Of a DNA stretch of 30,826 bases, positions 1-8,781 are shown piece after piece (within the stretch, counting starts at the first letter, position 1; every line of letters starts with the position of its first letter). A program made the translations under genes and the position numbers. The notes under the pieces are model-generated. The model had not been told where the DNA came from and made no database searches. It was given only the letters and a program-made list of their open reading frames with translations. The stretch is from Candidatus Poribacteria bacterium WGA-3G (GTDB lineage Bacteria; Poribacteria; WGA-4E; WGA-3G), in the NCBI GenBank assembly GCA_000406005.1, contig ASZN01000035.1, positions 25,851 through 56,676 of the forward strand, written 5' to 3'.

Positions 1-1
1 G

Positions 2-2827
2 ATCATCGTCCCCGGTGAACCCGAAAATAGCGAACTCGTGCTACGGATAACACACGAAAATATTGATCAGCGGATGCCACCGCAGATCGCAAATCGACAA
101 CCGACGCAACAAGATATTGATACGCTCATCCAGTGGATCGCTGAGGGTGCCGAATGGGAAGAACACTGGGTCTATAAACTCCCCGAACGGGTTGATCCGC
201 CTACCGTCGAAAACGCAGCATGGGTCCAAAGCCCGATTGATGCGTTCATACTCGGTAAATTGGAGGCAAAAGGACTCACGCCTTCATCGGAAGCGGACAG
301 ACGGACGCTCATCAGACGTTTGAACTTCGACCTGACCGGACTCCTGCCGACACCCGCTGAGGTGGAACACTTCTTGAGAGATGAAAATCCAGATGCCTAC
401 GAGGCACTCGTCAACAGATTGCTCTCTCAACCGCAGTACGGTGAACAGTTGGCAATGTACTGGCTCGATCTCGTACGCTATGCGGATACGAGCGGCTACC
501 ACGCTGACGAAAACGTGAGCATCTGGCCCTATCGTGATTATGTGATAAAAGCGTTTAACGACAACATGCCGTTTGACCAGTTTACACTCGAAAATCTTGC
601 AGGTGATCTCCTGCCGAACGCTACACTTGAACAGAAGGTCGCTTCGGGTTATAACCGTCTGAATCAGACGACCTCAGAGGGTGGGGCACAAGCGAAAGAG
701 TATCTCGCGATTTATGCCGCAGATCGTGTCCGCACGACCGCATCTGTCTGGTTAGGTGCGACTGTCGGCTGCGCACAGTGCCACGACCATAAATTTGATC
801 CGTATACTGCGAAAGATTTCTACAGTTTCGCCGCATTCTTTGCCGATGTTCAGGGACCTGGTGTATACGGCGGGGGTAGCAAATGGGAGCCTGTCGTCCT
901 GCTACCGACATCCTCACAGGAATCAGCACTGCAAGAGATTGACGACGAATTAGCGAAGTTGGATCGGGTCTTCAAGGCATCATCTCCCGGATTAGAAGCG
1001 GAACAAAGGGAGTGGGAAAAGGAGATCCGCTCGCAGCTTGTGTCAACAGAACTGACCGATTTCGCGTGGGTGGACGACGTACAGTCAAATGGCGGTAGAA
1101 CCGAAGGCACGTGGAAATTTGTCGGCAGAAACGAAGCACCCGTTTTCAGCAAAGAATTCTCACGTCAACAGATAGCAGAACCCGAAAAAACAGTTCAGCA
1201 CTATTTCCACGCCGCGAAGCGTACCTTCACACTTGCTGAAGGCGATAAACTGTTCGCTTATGTCTGGCTTGATCCCGAAACACCACCGGAGACAGTCATG
1301 CTCCAATGGAATGATGGGGATTGGAACCACCGCGCGTTTTGGGGTGAAGACAAAATTAACTTCGGTGAAATCGGAACAGATGCACCGGATCACAGACCGA
1401 TGGGACCGCTACCGGAGACAGGGAAATGGGTCCGGCTTGAAGTGGATCCCGAAGTCGTCGGTTTGGAACCTGAAACGGTTCTGAACGGCATCGCGTTCGT
1501 TCAGTTCGGTGGTACGGCTTACTGGGATGTTGCAGGCATCGCAACGACGCGTGCATCCGCCGTGAAATATACGCATACATCGCAGGTAATTGACGCAATT
1601 CATATCGACCCCACCATCAGAACGGCAAGCCAGCGCGAACTGATCGCTGCGGCGTATCGCCGCATCACCCCCGCACTCGACGGTATCCGAAACCAGATGG
1701 CGGATCTACGGAAACAGAAAACCGAGATCGAACAAGAGGTTCCATATTCACTCACCACGGTCTCCACACAACCGCGTACGACACGCGTGCTACCACGAGG
1801 CAATTGGATAGACGATTCGGGCGAGATCGTCGAACCGATGATACCAAGTTTCCTTGGCGATTTGAATATAAAGAACCGTCGTCCAACCCGATTGGACTTC
1901 GCACGATGGGTCGTCTCGAAGGAGAATCCACTGACAGCGCGTACCTTTGTGAACCGACTCTGGGCACGCTACTTCGGAACAGGACTCTCCCGCGTCTTGG
2001 ATGACCTCGGCGCACAAGGTGAAGCACCCGTACATCCTGAGCTACTCGACTGGCTCGCCGTGGAATTTATGGAGAGCGGTTGGAACGTCAAGCATATCGT
2101 GAAACTTATGGTTACCTCAAGTGCGTATCGTCAATCCTCGAAACCGACGGAAGTCCTGCAGGAAAAAGACCCTTACAACCGCTTGATCGCACGTCAATCT
2201 CGCTGGCGACTCGATGCAGAGACAATCCGCGATAATATGCTGCTCTTGAGTGGACTCCTCGTCCCCAAAATCGGTGGACCGAGTGTGAAACCGTACCAGC
2301 CGAAAGGGTACTATTCTAACCTGAACTTCCCGAAGCGTACCTACATGCCCGACAAGGGTGCCGATCAGTATCGCCGCGGTCTCTATACACACTGGCAGCG
2401 GACTTTCCTGCATCCGAGTATGATGGCGTTTGATGCGCCGAGCCGTCAGGAATGCACCGCTGAACGTGCAACCTCGAATACACCGATGCAGGCACTCACC
2501 TTACTCAACGATCCGACTTATGTTGAGACGGCGCGTGTGTTCGCTGCGCGGATCATCGCGGAAGGCGGAGATTCCGTCGAAGACCGCATCAACTGGGCGT
2601 ACCAATCGGTACTGTCTCGTCTACCGCAGCCGAAGGAATTGGAGGTTATGACGCGTCTCTATGAAAAACACGAAACCGAATACACGAGCAATCCTGATGC
2701 TGCGAGCGCGTTGATCGCAACCGGTGAAGCACCTGTATCAGAAGGGGTCGAACCCGATGAACTCGCCGCATGGACTTCCGTCGCACGGGTCGTGTTGAAC
2801 CTGCATGAGACGATTACCCGGTATTGA
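2..2827 (+). CDS. PSCyt1 (tail) - DUF1549/PSCyt2 - DUF1553/PSD1 protein, 5' end outside window
   Basis: The frame is open from the first bases, and the visible start reads IIVPGEPENSELV...RMPP, the usual C-terminal part of a Planctomycete cytochrome c-like (PSCyt1) domain, so the gene begins upstream. An internal GTG at 38 is not the start. A DUF1549/PSCyt2 region follows, with the motif CAQCHDHKFDP near nucleotides 765-800. A beta-rich insert of about 180 residues (about nt 1040-1560; it resembles a carbohydrate-binding or LamG-like module, inferred) comes next, then a DUF1553/PSD1 region (about nt 1880-2810) with the typical WARYFGTGL and QALTLLND stretches. It ends in the family-typical LNLHETITRY. 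These proteins are normally paired with DUF1501 proteins, as here at 3783. The function is not established; a secreted role linked to polymer degradation is often proposed. Confidence 0.9.
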   Translation: MIVPGEPENSELVLRITHENIDQRMPPQIANRQPTQQDIDTLIQWIAEGAEWEEHWVYKLPERVDPPTVENAAWVQSPIDAFILGKLEAKGLTPSSEADRRTLIRRLNFDLTGLLPTPAEVEHFLRDENPDAYEALVNRLLSQPQYGEQLAMYWLDLVRYADTSGYHADENVSIWPYRDYVIKAFNDNMPFDQFTLENLAGDLLPNATLEQKVASGYNRLNQTTSEGGAQAKEYLAIYAADRVRTTASVWLGATVGCAQCHDHKFDPYTAKDFYSFAAFFADVQGPGVYGGGSKWEPVVLLPTSSQESALQEIDDELAKLDRVFKASSPGLEAEQREWEKEIRSQLVSTELTDFAWVDDVQSNGGRTEGTWKFVGRNEAPVFSKEFSRQQIAEPEKTVQHYFHAAKRTFTLAEGDKLFAYVWLDPETPPETVMLQWNDGDWNHRAFWGEDKINFGEIGTDAPDHRPMGPLPETGKWVRLEVDPEVVGLEPETVLNGIAFVQFGGTAYWDVAGIATTRASAVKYTHTSQVIDAIHIDPTIRTASQRELIAAAYRRITPALDGIRNQMADLRKQKTEIEQEVPYSLTTVSTQPRTTRVLPRGNWIDDSGEIVEPMIPSFLGDLNIKNRRPTRLDFARWVVSKENPLTARTFVNRLWARYFGTGLSRVLDDLGAQGEAPVHPELLDWLAVEFMESGWNVKHIVKLMVTSSAYRQSSKPTEVLQEKDPYNRLIARQSRWRLDAETIRDNMLLLSGLLVPKIGGPSVKPYQPKGYYSNLNFPKRTYMPDKGADQYRRGLYTHWQRTFLHPSMMAFDAPSRQECTAERATSNTPMQALTLLNDPTYVETARVFAARIIAEGGDSVEDRINWAYQSVLSRLPQPKELEVMTRLYEKHETEYTSNPDAASALIATGEAPVSEGVEPDELAAWTSVARVVLNLHETITRY

Positions 2828-2861
2828 TCCTTGGTCATTCAGAACGGGGAGGTATTCACAA

Positions 2862-3275
2862 ATGGAACAGACAACACGAATCGAACTTGTAAATCATGAT
2901 GATCTGGTTGCAGTCAGATTAGGGGTTATAAATCCGGAAGACGTACGGCGGCTTACCGTTAAAGACGCACTCGTTGATACCGGTGCCACAGGACTCTGTT
3001 TACCCGCACCGCTCATCGAACAACTCGGACTTATGCCACTCAGAAGGGTTCAAGCAGAGACCGCCAACGGTACAGTAGAACGCGTCATTTATTCGGAGGT
3101 GGAATATACCGTTCTGGAACGCAGCGACTCTATCCGGGTAACAGACCTGCCGGAGGGGATGCCTGTCCTCGTTGGACACATGGTCTTAGAGGCTCTTGAC
3201 CTCTGTGTCGACATGAAAAAAGGATTAATTCATAATCCCGCACACGGTGGCGAATGGCGGATAAGAATCCTCTAA
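2862..3275 (+). CDS. retropepsin-like (clan AA) aspartic protease family protein
   Basis: This 137-residue protein carries the single catalytic signature VDTGATGLCLP (Asp39) followed by a hydrophobic helix, as in retropepsin-like bacterial proteases that work as dimers. A flap-like middle and a second hydrophobic motif, VLVGHMVLEALDL, follow, where the family usually has an (I/L)LG-type turn. The ATG at 2862 is chosen because GGGGAGG (2846-2852) lies 9 bases upstream; a longer frame to 2805 would overlap the previous gene. It has no signal peptide, so it is probably cytoplasmic. It lies 34 bases after the DUF1553 gene and 64 before a small helical-protein gene, interrupting the usual DUF1553-DUF1501 pair. 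The fold and active-site call is solid; the substrate is unknown. Confidence 0.75.
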   Translation: MEQTTRIELVNHDDLVAVRLGVINPEDVRRLTVKDALVDTGATGLCLPAPLIEQLGLMPLRRVQAETANGTVERVIYSEVEYTVLERSDSIRVTDLPEGMPVLVGHMVLEALDLCVDMKKGLIHNPAHGGEWRIRIL

Positions 3276-3339
3276 AAACTAAATGACGCGTTGGATGTTG
3301 TGTCGAAACCTAAACTCCATTAAGTTGTAGGGGAAAATC

Positions 3340-3705
3340 ATGGAAACGAATGTATTCACTTTGCCGGTCAGCCTTGAACAGGTTGCTGCCGTGATTAAGC
3401 GGATGCATCCAGAAGACCGGCAGCGACTATTGGCAATGGTACCGGAGTTGGCCGCTGAAGCGCTCAAACAAAAAAAGTTGATTGACGATGCGAATCAAGC
3501 TGTCAAGCAACTCAAAGAGGAGCTTTTGTCCGAACTTGGGGGAGAGCCTCTATCTTCGGATGAACCTTTCTTAGATGGGCTCACGCTTGGGCAATATCTT
3601 GAATTATCTGAGGCGGAGCGTGCAAAACTGTGGGACGAATGGAGTGAAGTCGCACTTGAAGACATGGAGGAAGTAGAGGTTCACCCAAATGCGCTGCCTG
3701 CTTGA
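3340..3705 (+). CDS. small acidic helical protein, possible antitoxin-like or partner of the upstream protease
   Basis: This is a 121-residue protein with AGGGG (3329-3333) six bases before the ATG. The N-terminal part (LPVSLEQVAAVIKRMHPEDRQRLLAM) resembles the short helical leader seen in many small antitoxin-like proteins of cyanobacteria and Poribacteria. It continues into a charged helix (residues about 45-65, possible coiled coil) and an acidic tail with LTLGQYLELSEAERAKLWDEW. No toxin gene of a recognised family lies beside it; the only close neighbour is the aspartic protease 64 bases upstream. I do not recognise a named family. The coding call rests on the good RBS, codon use like the neighbours and the acidic helical pattern. 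Any toxin-antitoxin or protease-substrate role is inference. Confidence 0.6.
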   Translation: METNVFTLPVSLEQVAAVIKRMHPEDRQRLLAMVPELAAEALKQKKLIDDANQAVKQLKEELLSELGGEPLSSDEPFLDGLTLGQYLELSEAERAKLWDEWSEVALEDMEEVEVHPNALPA

Positions 3706-3782
3706 TAAAGTCACAGCACGGCACATCATTGCAAGAAATCTAATTGGACACAGACTATCTGGATGAACAGGAGGTATTAAGC

Positions 3783-5222
3783 ATGGCTATGGATATTCAC
3801 GAAGAAACCAATCTTCGTCTTACGAGACGCACGTTTTTAGGGAAAACGGTACGGAGTGTCGGCTCCCTCGCACTCGCATCTTTGCTGACACCCTCACTTA
3901 TCAATGCCGCACCAGAAATTGATAAGTGGCACGGAATTATTACCGAACCCCATGTACCACCCAAGGCAAAAACCATTATCCACCTCTGCATGGCGGGCGG
4001 TCCATCGCATCTGGAGACTTTGGACTACAAACCGAAACTCGCTGAACTCCACGGACAACCGATGCCGAAGTCGTTCACTGAAGGGCAACCGATCGCGCAA
4101 CTTCAAGGACAAGCAAATTCGCTCAAGTGCTTAGGTCCCACACACGAATTTCAGAAATTCGGAGAATCCGGTCAGGAGATGAGCACGGCGTTCCCAAATA
4201 TCGGAAGCCTCGCTGACGATATTTGCATCGTCCGTTCCCTGAAAACCGAGCAGATTAATCACGATCCAGCACACACCTTCATGAACACCGGCACCGCAAT
4301 CGCTGGCAGACCAAGCATGGGATCGTGGCTACTCTACGGACTCGGCAGCGATAACGAGAATCTACCGGGTTATGTTGTCCTTGTCTCCTCTGGCGGCGGA
4401 CAGGACCAACCGATTGCGACGCGGCAGTGGCATAGCGGGTTTCTCCCCGGTCAATTTCAAGGCGTGCAGTTCCACTCAACAGGTGATCCCGTCCACTATG
4501 TTGCTAATCCGGGTGGTGTGGACACAGAACAGCAGCGCGATGTTGTAGATGCCGTTCAAGCGTTGAACGGTATGCTCGACGAGACTGTGGACGATCCAAC
4601 AATTGCAACGCGTATCAGTCAGTACGAAATGGCGTTCCGAATGCAGACGAGTGTCCCCGAATTAACCGACATCTCTAAAGAGCCTCAGCAGGTTCTTGAT
4701 ATGTACGGCGCGAAACCGGGAGACGGTTCTTATGCTTCAAACTGTCTGCTGGCGCGACGGTTAGCGGAACGCGGTGTCCGGTTCATCCAACTCTACCATC
4801 GCGGTTGGGACCATCACGGCGGTATTGAGAACGCCATCAAGACGACCTCTGGTTATGTCGATAAGGCGACCGCGGCACTCGTCAATGACCTCAAACAGCG
4901 CGGCATGTTGGACGAAACCTTGGTGATTTGGGGTGGCGAGTTCGGTCGAACACCGATGGCACAAGGTAGCGGACGCGACCATCATATTCAAGGGTTCTCG
5001 ATGTGGATGGCAGGCGGCGGGGTCAAAGGTGGCATCAGCTACGGGAATACCGACGAGTTGGGATACAACGCCGTTGAAAATATCGTGCATGTTCACGACT
5101 TCCACGCCACAATGCTCCACCTCTTCGGGATTAACCACGAGAAACTCGTCTACCGTTTCCAAGGTCGAGATTTCCGTCTCACAGATGTCCACGGACACGT
5201 CGTCCGTGACATTTTAGCTTAA
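3783..5222 (+). CDS. DUF1501 domain protein, Tat-exported (sulfatase-like fold)
   Basis: The product has 479 residues. The start at 3783 is set by AGGAGGT (3769-3775) seven bases upstream; a TTG at 3744 in the same frame has no RBS. The N-terminus holds a Tat signal, RLTRRTFLGK (Arg15-Arg16), then a hydrophobic stretch ending near SLINAA. The body matches DUF1501 proteins, which belong to the alkaline phosphatase/sulfatase-like superfamily: MAGGPSHLETLDYKP at the front, HDPAHTF in the middle, and GWDHHGG, WGGEFGRTPMAQGSGRDHH towards the end, with His/Asp residues placed as metal ligands. DUF1501 genes usually sit directly after a PSCyt2/DUF1553 gene; here two small genes intervene. The protein is probably periplasmic; its substrate is unknown. 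Confidence 0.9.
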   Translation: MAMDIHEETNLRLTRRTFLGKTVRSVGSLALASLLTPSLINAAPEIDKWHGIITEPHVPPKAKTIIHLCMAGGPSHLETLDYKPKLAELHGQPMPKSFTEGQPIAQLQGQANSLKCLGPTHEFQKFGESGQEMSTAFPNIGSLADDICIVRSLKTEQINHDPAHTFMNTGTAIAGRPSMGSWLLYGLGSDNENLPGYVVLVSSGGGQDQPIATRQWHSGFLPGQFQGVQFHSTGDPVHYVANPGGVDTEQQRDVVDAVQALNGMLDETVDDPTIATRISQYEMAFRMQTSVPELTDISKEPQQVLDMYGAKPGDGSYASNCLLARRLAERGVRFIQLYHRGWDHHGGIENAIKTTSGYVDKATAALVNDLKQRGMLDETLVIWGGEFGRTPMAQGSGRDHHIQGFSMWMAGGGVKGGISYGNTDELGYNAVENIVHVHDFHATMLHLFGINHEKLVYRFQGRDFRLTDVHGHVVRDILA

Positions 5223-5229
5223 AGTAGTA

Positions 5230-5247
5230 GGCACGTTCCGACGTGCC
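5230..5247. repeat. intergenic perfect hairpin, GGCACGT-TCCG-ACGTGCC
   Basis: A 7-bp perfect stem closes a TCCG tetraloop between the DUF1501 stop and the serine hydrolase start. The preceding GTAG and the shape match the hairpins at 17130 and 21070. No T-tract follows, so it is more likely a dispersed palindromic repeat than an intrinsic terminator, although it could slow read-through. Confidence 0.6.
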
Positions 5248-5270
5248 GTCAACAATGATGGAGTCGTAGC

Positions 5271-6560
5271 GTGATTTATATGAAAAGAACGTTCAAGATT
5301 TTAGTACACATCTCATTCTTGTTAGTGCTAACGGTTCCTGCCTTCAGCCAGAACTTCCAGATGGTGGAACCTGAAGCAGTTGGACTTTCTACCGAAAGGC
5401 TCTCACGAATCGATAGGGTTATGGAAAAGCACATCGCTGAACAGAAAATCGCGGGTGCTGTTACACTGATCGCGAGATACGGAAAGATCGCGTATCTCGG
5501 CGCTTACGGTATGATGGACGTTGAAGCAGAAAAACCGATGAAGCGCGATACGATTTTCCGTATCGCATCAATGACGAAACAGATCACCAGTGTCGCTGTG
5601 ATGATGCTTTATGAAGAAGGACATTTTCTGTTGCATGAACCCGTCTCAAAGTTCATTCCCGCTTTCAAAGAGATGCACGTGTTGCCACCAGAAGGTGACG
5701 AAGACGCAGCAGCACCTGTTCCGGCGACACAGCAGATTACCATCTGGAATCTGCTTACCCACACGTCTGGTTTAACGTATCACTGGAATGAGCGACTCGG
5801 TCCGCAATACAACGATGCGGATATCACCCACGGGCTTCTGCAGGATGAGGGGACGCTTGCGGAGAAGATGAAAGTGTTAGCGACGATCCCGTTGTTGAAT
5901 CAACCGGGTGAAAAAGTCGAATACGGTCTATCCATAGATGTCCTCGGCTATCTCGTTGAGGTCGTGTCCGGGATGCCGCTGGATCAGTTTTTCGCTGAGC
6001 GTATTTTTGAACCGCTCGGTATGACAGATACACACTTCTTCATCCCAGAAGCGAAACGTGAACGGCTTGCGACAGTGTACGAACGAATCGATGGCGGTCC
6101 GATCAGACGCAAACCCAAAGAACCGACAGTCGCAGGTTCACTAATCTATTCAACGGACTATCCATACAACGGTCCAAAAACCTATTTCTCTGGTGGTGCC
6201 GGGTTAGTCTCTACTGCCTCTGATTATGCCCGTTTTGCGCAGATGATACTCAATCGCGGAGAATTTGACGGTACCCGATTGTTGAGCCGGAAAACTGTTG
6301 AATTGATGACGACGCATCAACTCGATGATCTGGGTGTTGATTACGGGTTCGGGTTCGGTTTCAGCATCGTCAGAGCTAAATCAAACCTTAAGGCACTCGG
6401 TTCCGTCGGTGTGTATGGTGGCGGCGGTTTTTTCTATACCAGTTTCTTCATTGACCCTCAAGAACAGATGATCGGTATCTTTATGTGTCAATTGCATCCC
6501 GGTGCTGGAGATCTCTCGGAGAGAATTCGCATCCTCAGCTATCAAGCGATCGCCGATTGA
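5271..6560 (+). CDS. exported serine hydrolase, beta-lactamase class C / EstB-like
   Basis: The protein has 429 residues from GTG 5271, which has GGAG (5260-5263) seven bases upstream; ATG 5280 is an alternative with poorer spacing. A signal peptide (ILVHISFLLVLTVPAFSQ) precedes the mature domain. The nucleophile motif SMTK is at Ser100-Lys103, as in class C beta-lactamases, DD-peptidases and EstB esterases. LLTHTSGLTY is the usual strand before the second motif. The tyrosine motif appears as EYGLSIDVLG (Tyr218), closer to the EstB form (Y-S-L-x-x-D-V-L-G) than to the Y-A-N of true beta-lactamases. The late KTG position reads GVYGGGGFF. An esterase or peptidase is therefore more likely than a resistance enzyme. 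Substrate unknown. Confidence 0.85.
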   Translation: MIYMKRTFKILVHISFLLVLTVPAFSQNFQMVEPEAVGLSTERLSRIDRVMEKHIAEQKIAGAVTLIARYGKIAYLGAYGMMDVEAEKPMKRDTIFRIASMTKQITSVAVMMLYEEGHFLLHEPVSKFIPAFKEMHVLPPEGDEDAAAPVPATQQITIWNLLTHTSGLTYHWNERLGPQYNDADITHGLLQDEGTLAEKMKVLATIPLLNQPGEKVEYGLSIDVLGYLVEVVSGMPLDQFFAERIFEPLGMTDTHFFIPEAKRERLATVYERIDGGPIRRKPKEPTVAGSLIYSTDYPYNGPKTYFSGGAGLVSTASDYARFAQMILNRGEFDGTRLLSRKTVELMTTHQLDDLGVDYGFGFGFSIVRAKSNLKALGSVGVYGGGGFFYTSFFIDPQEQMIGIFMCQLHPGAGDLSERIRILSYQAIAD

Positions 6561-6578
6561 AATTGAATTTCCACGGGA

Positions 6579-6602
6579 ACACAGACTAACAGTCTATGCT
6601 AC
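6579..6602. repeat. 24-bp dispersed repeat, copy A (core AGACT-AAC-AGTCT)
   Basis: Twenty-four bases here are identical to 23407-23430. The core AGACTAACAGTCT forms a 5-bp stem with a 3-base loop and is followed by ATGCTAC. Flanking bases differ between the copies, so this is a short dispersed repeat rather than part of a larger duplication. Confidence 0.7.
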
Positions 6603-6654
6603 ATAAGAAGCAAATTGAATCAGAAATGGTATAACATAGGAAGGAATAAAAGAT

Positions 6655-7686
6655 ATGCCAAGAGAACTCATTGCGCCTGCCCAAGAACAGGTCGCGTTCC
6701 GAGAATATGAAAGTCCACCCTTGCAAGCCGACCAAATCCGCGTTAAGAGCCGGTTCGGCGCAGCTAAACACGGTTCAGAGATGGCATCGTATAAGGGTTA
6801 TGCCGGTCCGCGCGGTGGCTACGACGGAGAATATAAGATATTTCGAGCAGACAACGCCGGGATGGTACACTATCCATCAGGACTCGGTAATATGTGTGTC
6901 GGCGAAATAACAGAGATAGGCGCGGATGTTACTGATTTTGAGGTCGGAGAGCGGGTCTTTCGGCACAGCTCCTTCCGCGAGGAAAATGTTTGGCATGCAG
7001 CGGGGACCCGGAAATTGCCGGATGGCGTGCCGTGGCAGGCAGCCGTCTGTCTCGATCCGACAGATTTTGCCTTGGGCGCAGTGCGCGACGGTAATATCCG
7101 TATCGGTGACGCAGTGGCAGTCTTTGGACTCGGTGGCATCGGGTTGATGGCACTCCAGATCGCAAAGTTAGCGGGTGCTTACCCCGTTATTGGGGTCGAT
7201 CCGCTTGAATTGCGGCGCAATGTGGCACTCGAATGTGGCGCAGAGGTCGTTATTGATCCTGTAACAGAAGACGCAGGTTTGGAAATTAAAAAGGCGACCA
7301 ACAAACGTGGCGCGGATGTCTGTATTGAATATAGTGGTCATCATACGGCACTACAAGCGGCGATCCGTGGCGTGACGTATTTAGGGACAGTTGTCGCGGG
7401 TGCATGGCCCGGTATCTACCCTGCAGGCTTAGACCTCGGTGCCGAAGCGCATTTCAATCGACCGACGATTGTCTTCTCACGCGCCTGTAGCGAACCGAAC
7501 CCCGAGTATCCGAATTGGAACGAAGGCAGACTCTTTGAAATCAGTTTACGGCTCCTTTATGATGGCAGTTTGAAACCTGAACCTGTTATTTATCCTGTTG
7601 TCGATTTTGACGACCTGTTAGTCGAGTATCCGAAAATCGCAACGCATCCGGGCGAGAATGTAAAGTTAGGCGTTCGATTCGTATAA
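6655..7686 (+). CDS. MDR superfamily (zinc-type alcohol dehydrogenase-like) oxidoreductase
   Basis: The protein has 343 residues with AGGAAGG a few bases before ATG. The C-terminal half is a clear Rossmann fold: AVFGLGGIGLMALQIAKLAGA (Gly158-Gly163), then VIGVD with an acidic residue at the NAD(H)-selecting position. ALECGAEVVIDP and GADVCIEYSGHH are typical of the sorbitol/threonine dehydrogenase branch. The N-terminal catalytic domain departs from the zinc enzymes: the usual C-G-x-D segment reads FGAAKHGSE, and the GHE motif is replaced by MCVGEITEIG. Catalytic zinc binding is therefore doubtful. It could reduce or oxidise a sugar or polyol, or act without zinc like quinone oxidoreductases. 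It follows the serine hydrolase after a 94-base gap that holds a dispersed repeat. Confidence 0.8.
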   Translation: MPRELIAPAQEQVAFREYESPPLQADQIRVKSRFGAAKHGSEMASYKGYAGPRGGYDGEYKIFRADNAGMVHYPSGLGNMCVGEITEIGADVTDFEVGERVFRHSSFREENVWHAAGTRKLPDGVPWQAAVCLDPTDFALGAVRDGNIRIGDAVAVFGLGGIGLMALQIAKLAGAYPVIGVDPLELRRNVALECGAEVVIDPVTEDAGLEIKKATNKRGADVCIEYSGHHTALQAAIRGVTYLGTVVAGAWPGIYPAGLDLGAEAHFNRPTIVFSRACSEPNPEYPNWNEGRLFEISLRLLYDGSLKPEPVIYPVVDFDDLLVEYPKIATHPGENVKLGVRFV

Positions 7687-7708
7687 CCTCTATTTTCGGA
7701 GAAGAATC

Positions 7709-7756
7709 CTCCTTGACACGATACGACCTAATTTTGGAGGCGGTTGCGTCAAGGAG
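7709..7756. repeat. 9-bp inverted repeat upstream of the restriction-modification genes
   Basis: CTCCTTGAC at 7709-7717 is exactly complementary to GTCAAGGAG at 7748-7756, with 30 bases between; imperfect pairing continues outward (AAT-C/T). It lies 22 bases after the MDR gene and marks where base composition turns AT-rich. It could be a weak terminator, an operator or a junction remnant; nothing in the sequence decides. Confidence 0.4.
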
Positions 7757-7839
7757 AAATTCCTCAGTAAGTAGCCGCTTCGGTCACCAAAAACCGCATG
7801 TCAGAACTTCATCTTTCAAAATGGAATGTATTTTGCTTC

Positions 7840-7868
7840 TTGAACGTGTCGTGATACTTCTCTATAAT
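7840..7868 (+). promoter_or_regulatory. sigma70-like promoter for the restriction-modification genes
   Basis: TTGAAC (7840-7845) and a consensus TATAAT (7863-7868) are separated by 17 bases. They lie 56 bases before the methyltransferase ATG, which leaves a leader of about 48 bases. This supports expression of the island from its own promoter. Confidence 0.6.
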
Positions 7869-7923
7869 CAACAAAACATCGAAAACTGAAGGCTTTGTTG
7901 TAATATACGAAAGGTCTAATACT

Positions 7924-8781
7924 ATGCTAAATTCTCTGGATCAATTTTACACTAAAGAAACCATCGCAAAATTATGTTGGGATCATCTTGTTGACACTAT
8001 TTCTTCTAGTATGAATAAAAATATAAATAAACTATTCTTTTTAGAACCTTCCGCAGGAAAAGGGGCATTCTACAAACTAATGCCGGAACAAAGACGCATT
8101 GGAATGGATTTAGAACCTAAGTGTGATGGTGTTAAATTACAAGATTTTCTAAAAACCCTAAAAATTGAGTTTGAGTCCCACAATACAGTAGTTGTTGGTA
8201 ATCCACCATTTGGTAAAAGAGGTAATTTAGCGGTAGCATTTTTCAATCATTCCGCCTGTTTAGCTGAAACCGTAGCGTTTATAGTACCTGTAATTTTCCG
8301 AAAGTTCATGATACATAAAAAATTGGATTCCAGGATGAAATTTATCAGTAAATTAGATCTGCCTAAAGAATCCTTTGAATTTGATGATGGGAAAACCTAC
8401 TCGGTCAATACTGAGTTTCAGATATGGACTCGTTTACCATGTTCGATCAAAGATATGAGAGAATCTGAAGCACCACCTATCTGCCATAAGGATTTTCAAA
8501 TGTGGCAATATAATAACACTCCTGAAGCATTAAAAGCATTTAAAAATGATTTTGATTTTGCTGTTCCCTCTCAGGGGTGGCAAGACTATTCTAGAAGGGA
8601 AACAGAAGCTAGCAATTGTGAGAAACATAAGCAATGGATATTATTAAAGGCTAAAAATGACATCATTTTGGCACGCTTATTGGATATTGATTACAACAAG
8701 TTGGCACACAGATGTACAACAACCATTCCGGGCTTTAGAAAAGGCGATTTGGTTAAGGAGTATTCTGAACTCTATGAGTAG
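7924..8781 (+). CDS. DNA adenine (N6)-type methyltransferase of a restriction-modification pair
   Basis: The 285-residue protein has the SAM-binding motif I FLEPSAGKGAF (residues 39-49), an acidic motif II at RIGMDLEP, and the catalytic motif IV NPPF (93-96), in the order I then IV typical of N6-adenine methylases. It is AT-rich (about one third GC by eye; several stretches near 20-25%), unlike the neighbours at about 50%, which suggests recent transfer. An AAAGG sequence precedes the ATG (7911-7915). Its stop lies inside the next gene, with an 8-base overlap, so the two are translationally linked. The next gene is a PD-(D/E)XK nuclease, which makes a type II restriction-modification methylase the best reading. 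Recognition sequence unknown. Confidence 0.8.
   Translation: MLNSLDQFYTKETIAKLCWDHLVDTISSSMNKNINKLFFLEPSAGKGAFYKLMPEQRRIGMDLEPKCDGVKLQDFLKTLKIEFESHNTVVVGNPPFGKRGNLAVAFFNHSACLAETVAFIVPVIFRKFMIHKKLDSRMKFISKLDLPKESFEFDDGKTYSVNTEFQIWTRLPCSIKDMRESEAPPICHKDFQMWQYNNTPEALKAFKNDFDFAVPSQGWQDYSRRETEASNCEKHKQWILLKAKNDIILARLLDIDYNKLAHRCTTTIPGFRKGDLVKEYSELYE

Noticed and set aside
3267..3277. AAAACTAAATG resembling the inner part of the MITE right end
   Set aside because: Only 11 AT-rich bases match; the GGCCCTG end and a second TIR are missing, so it is probably chance.
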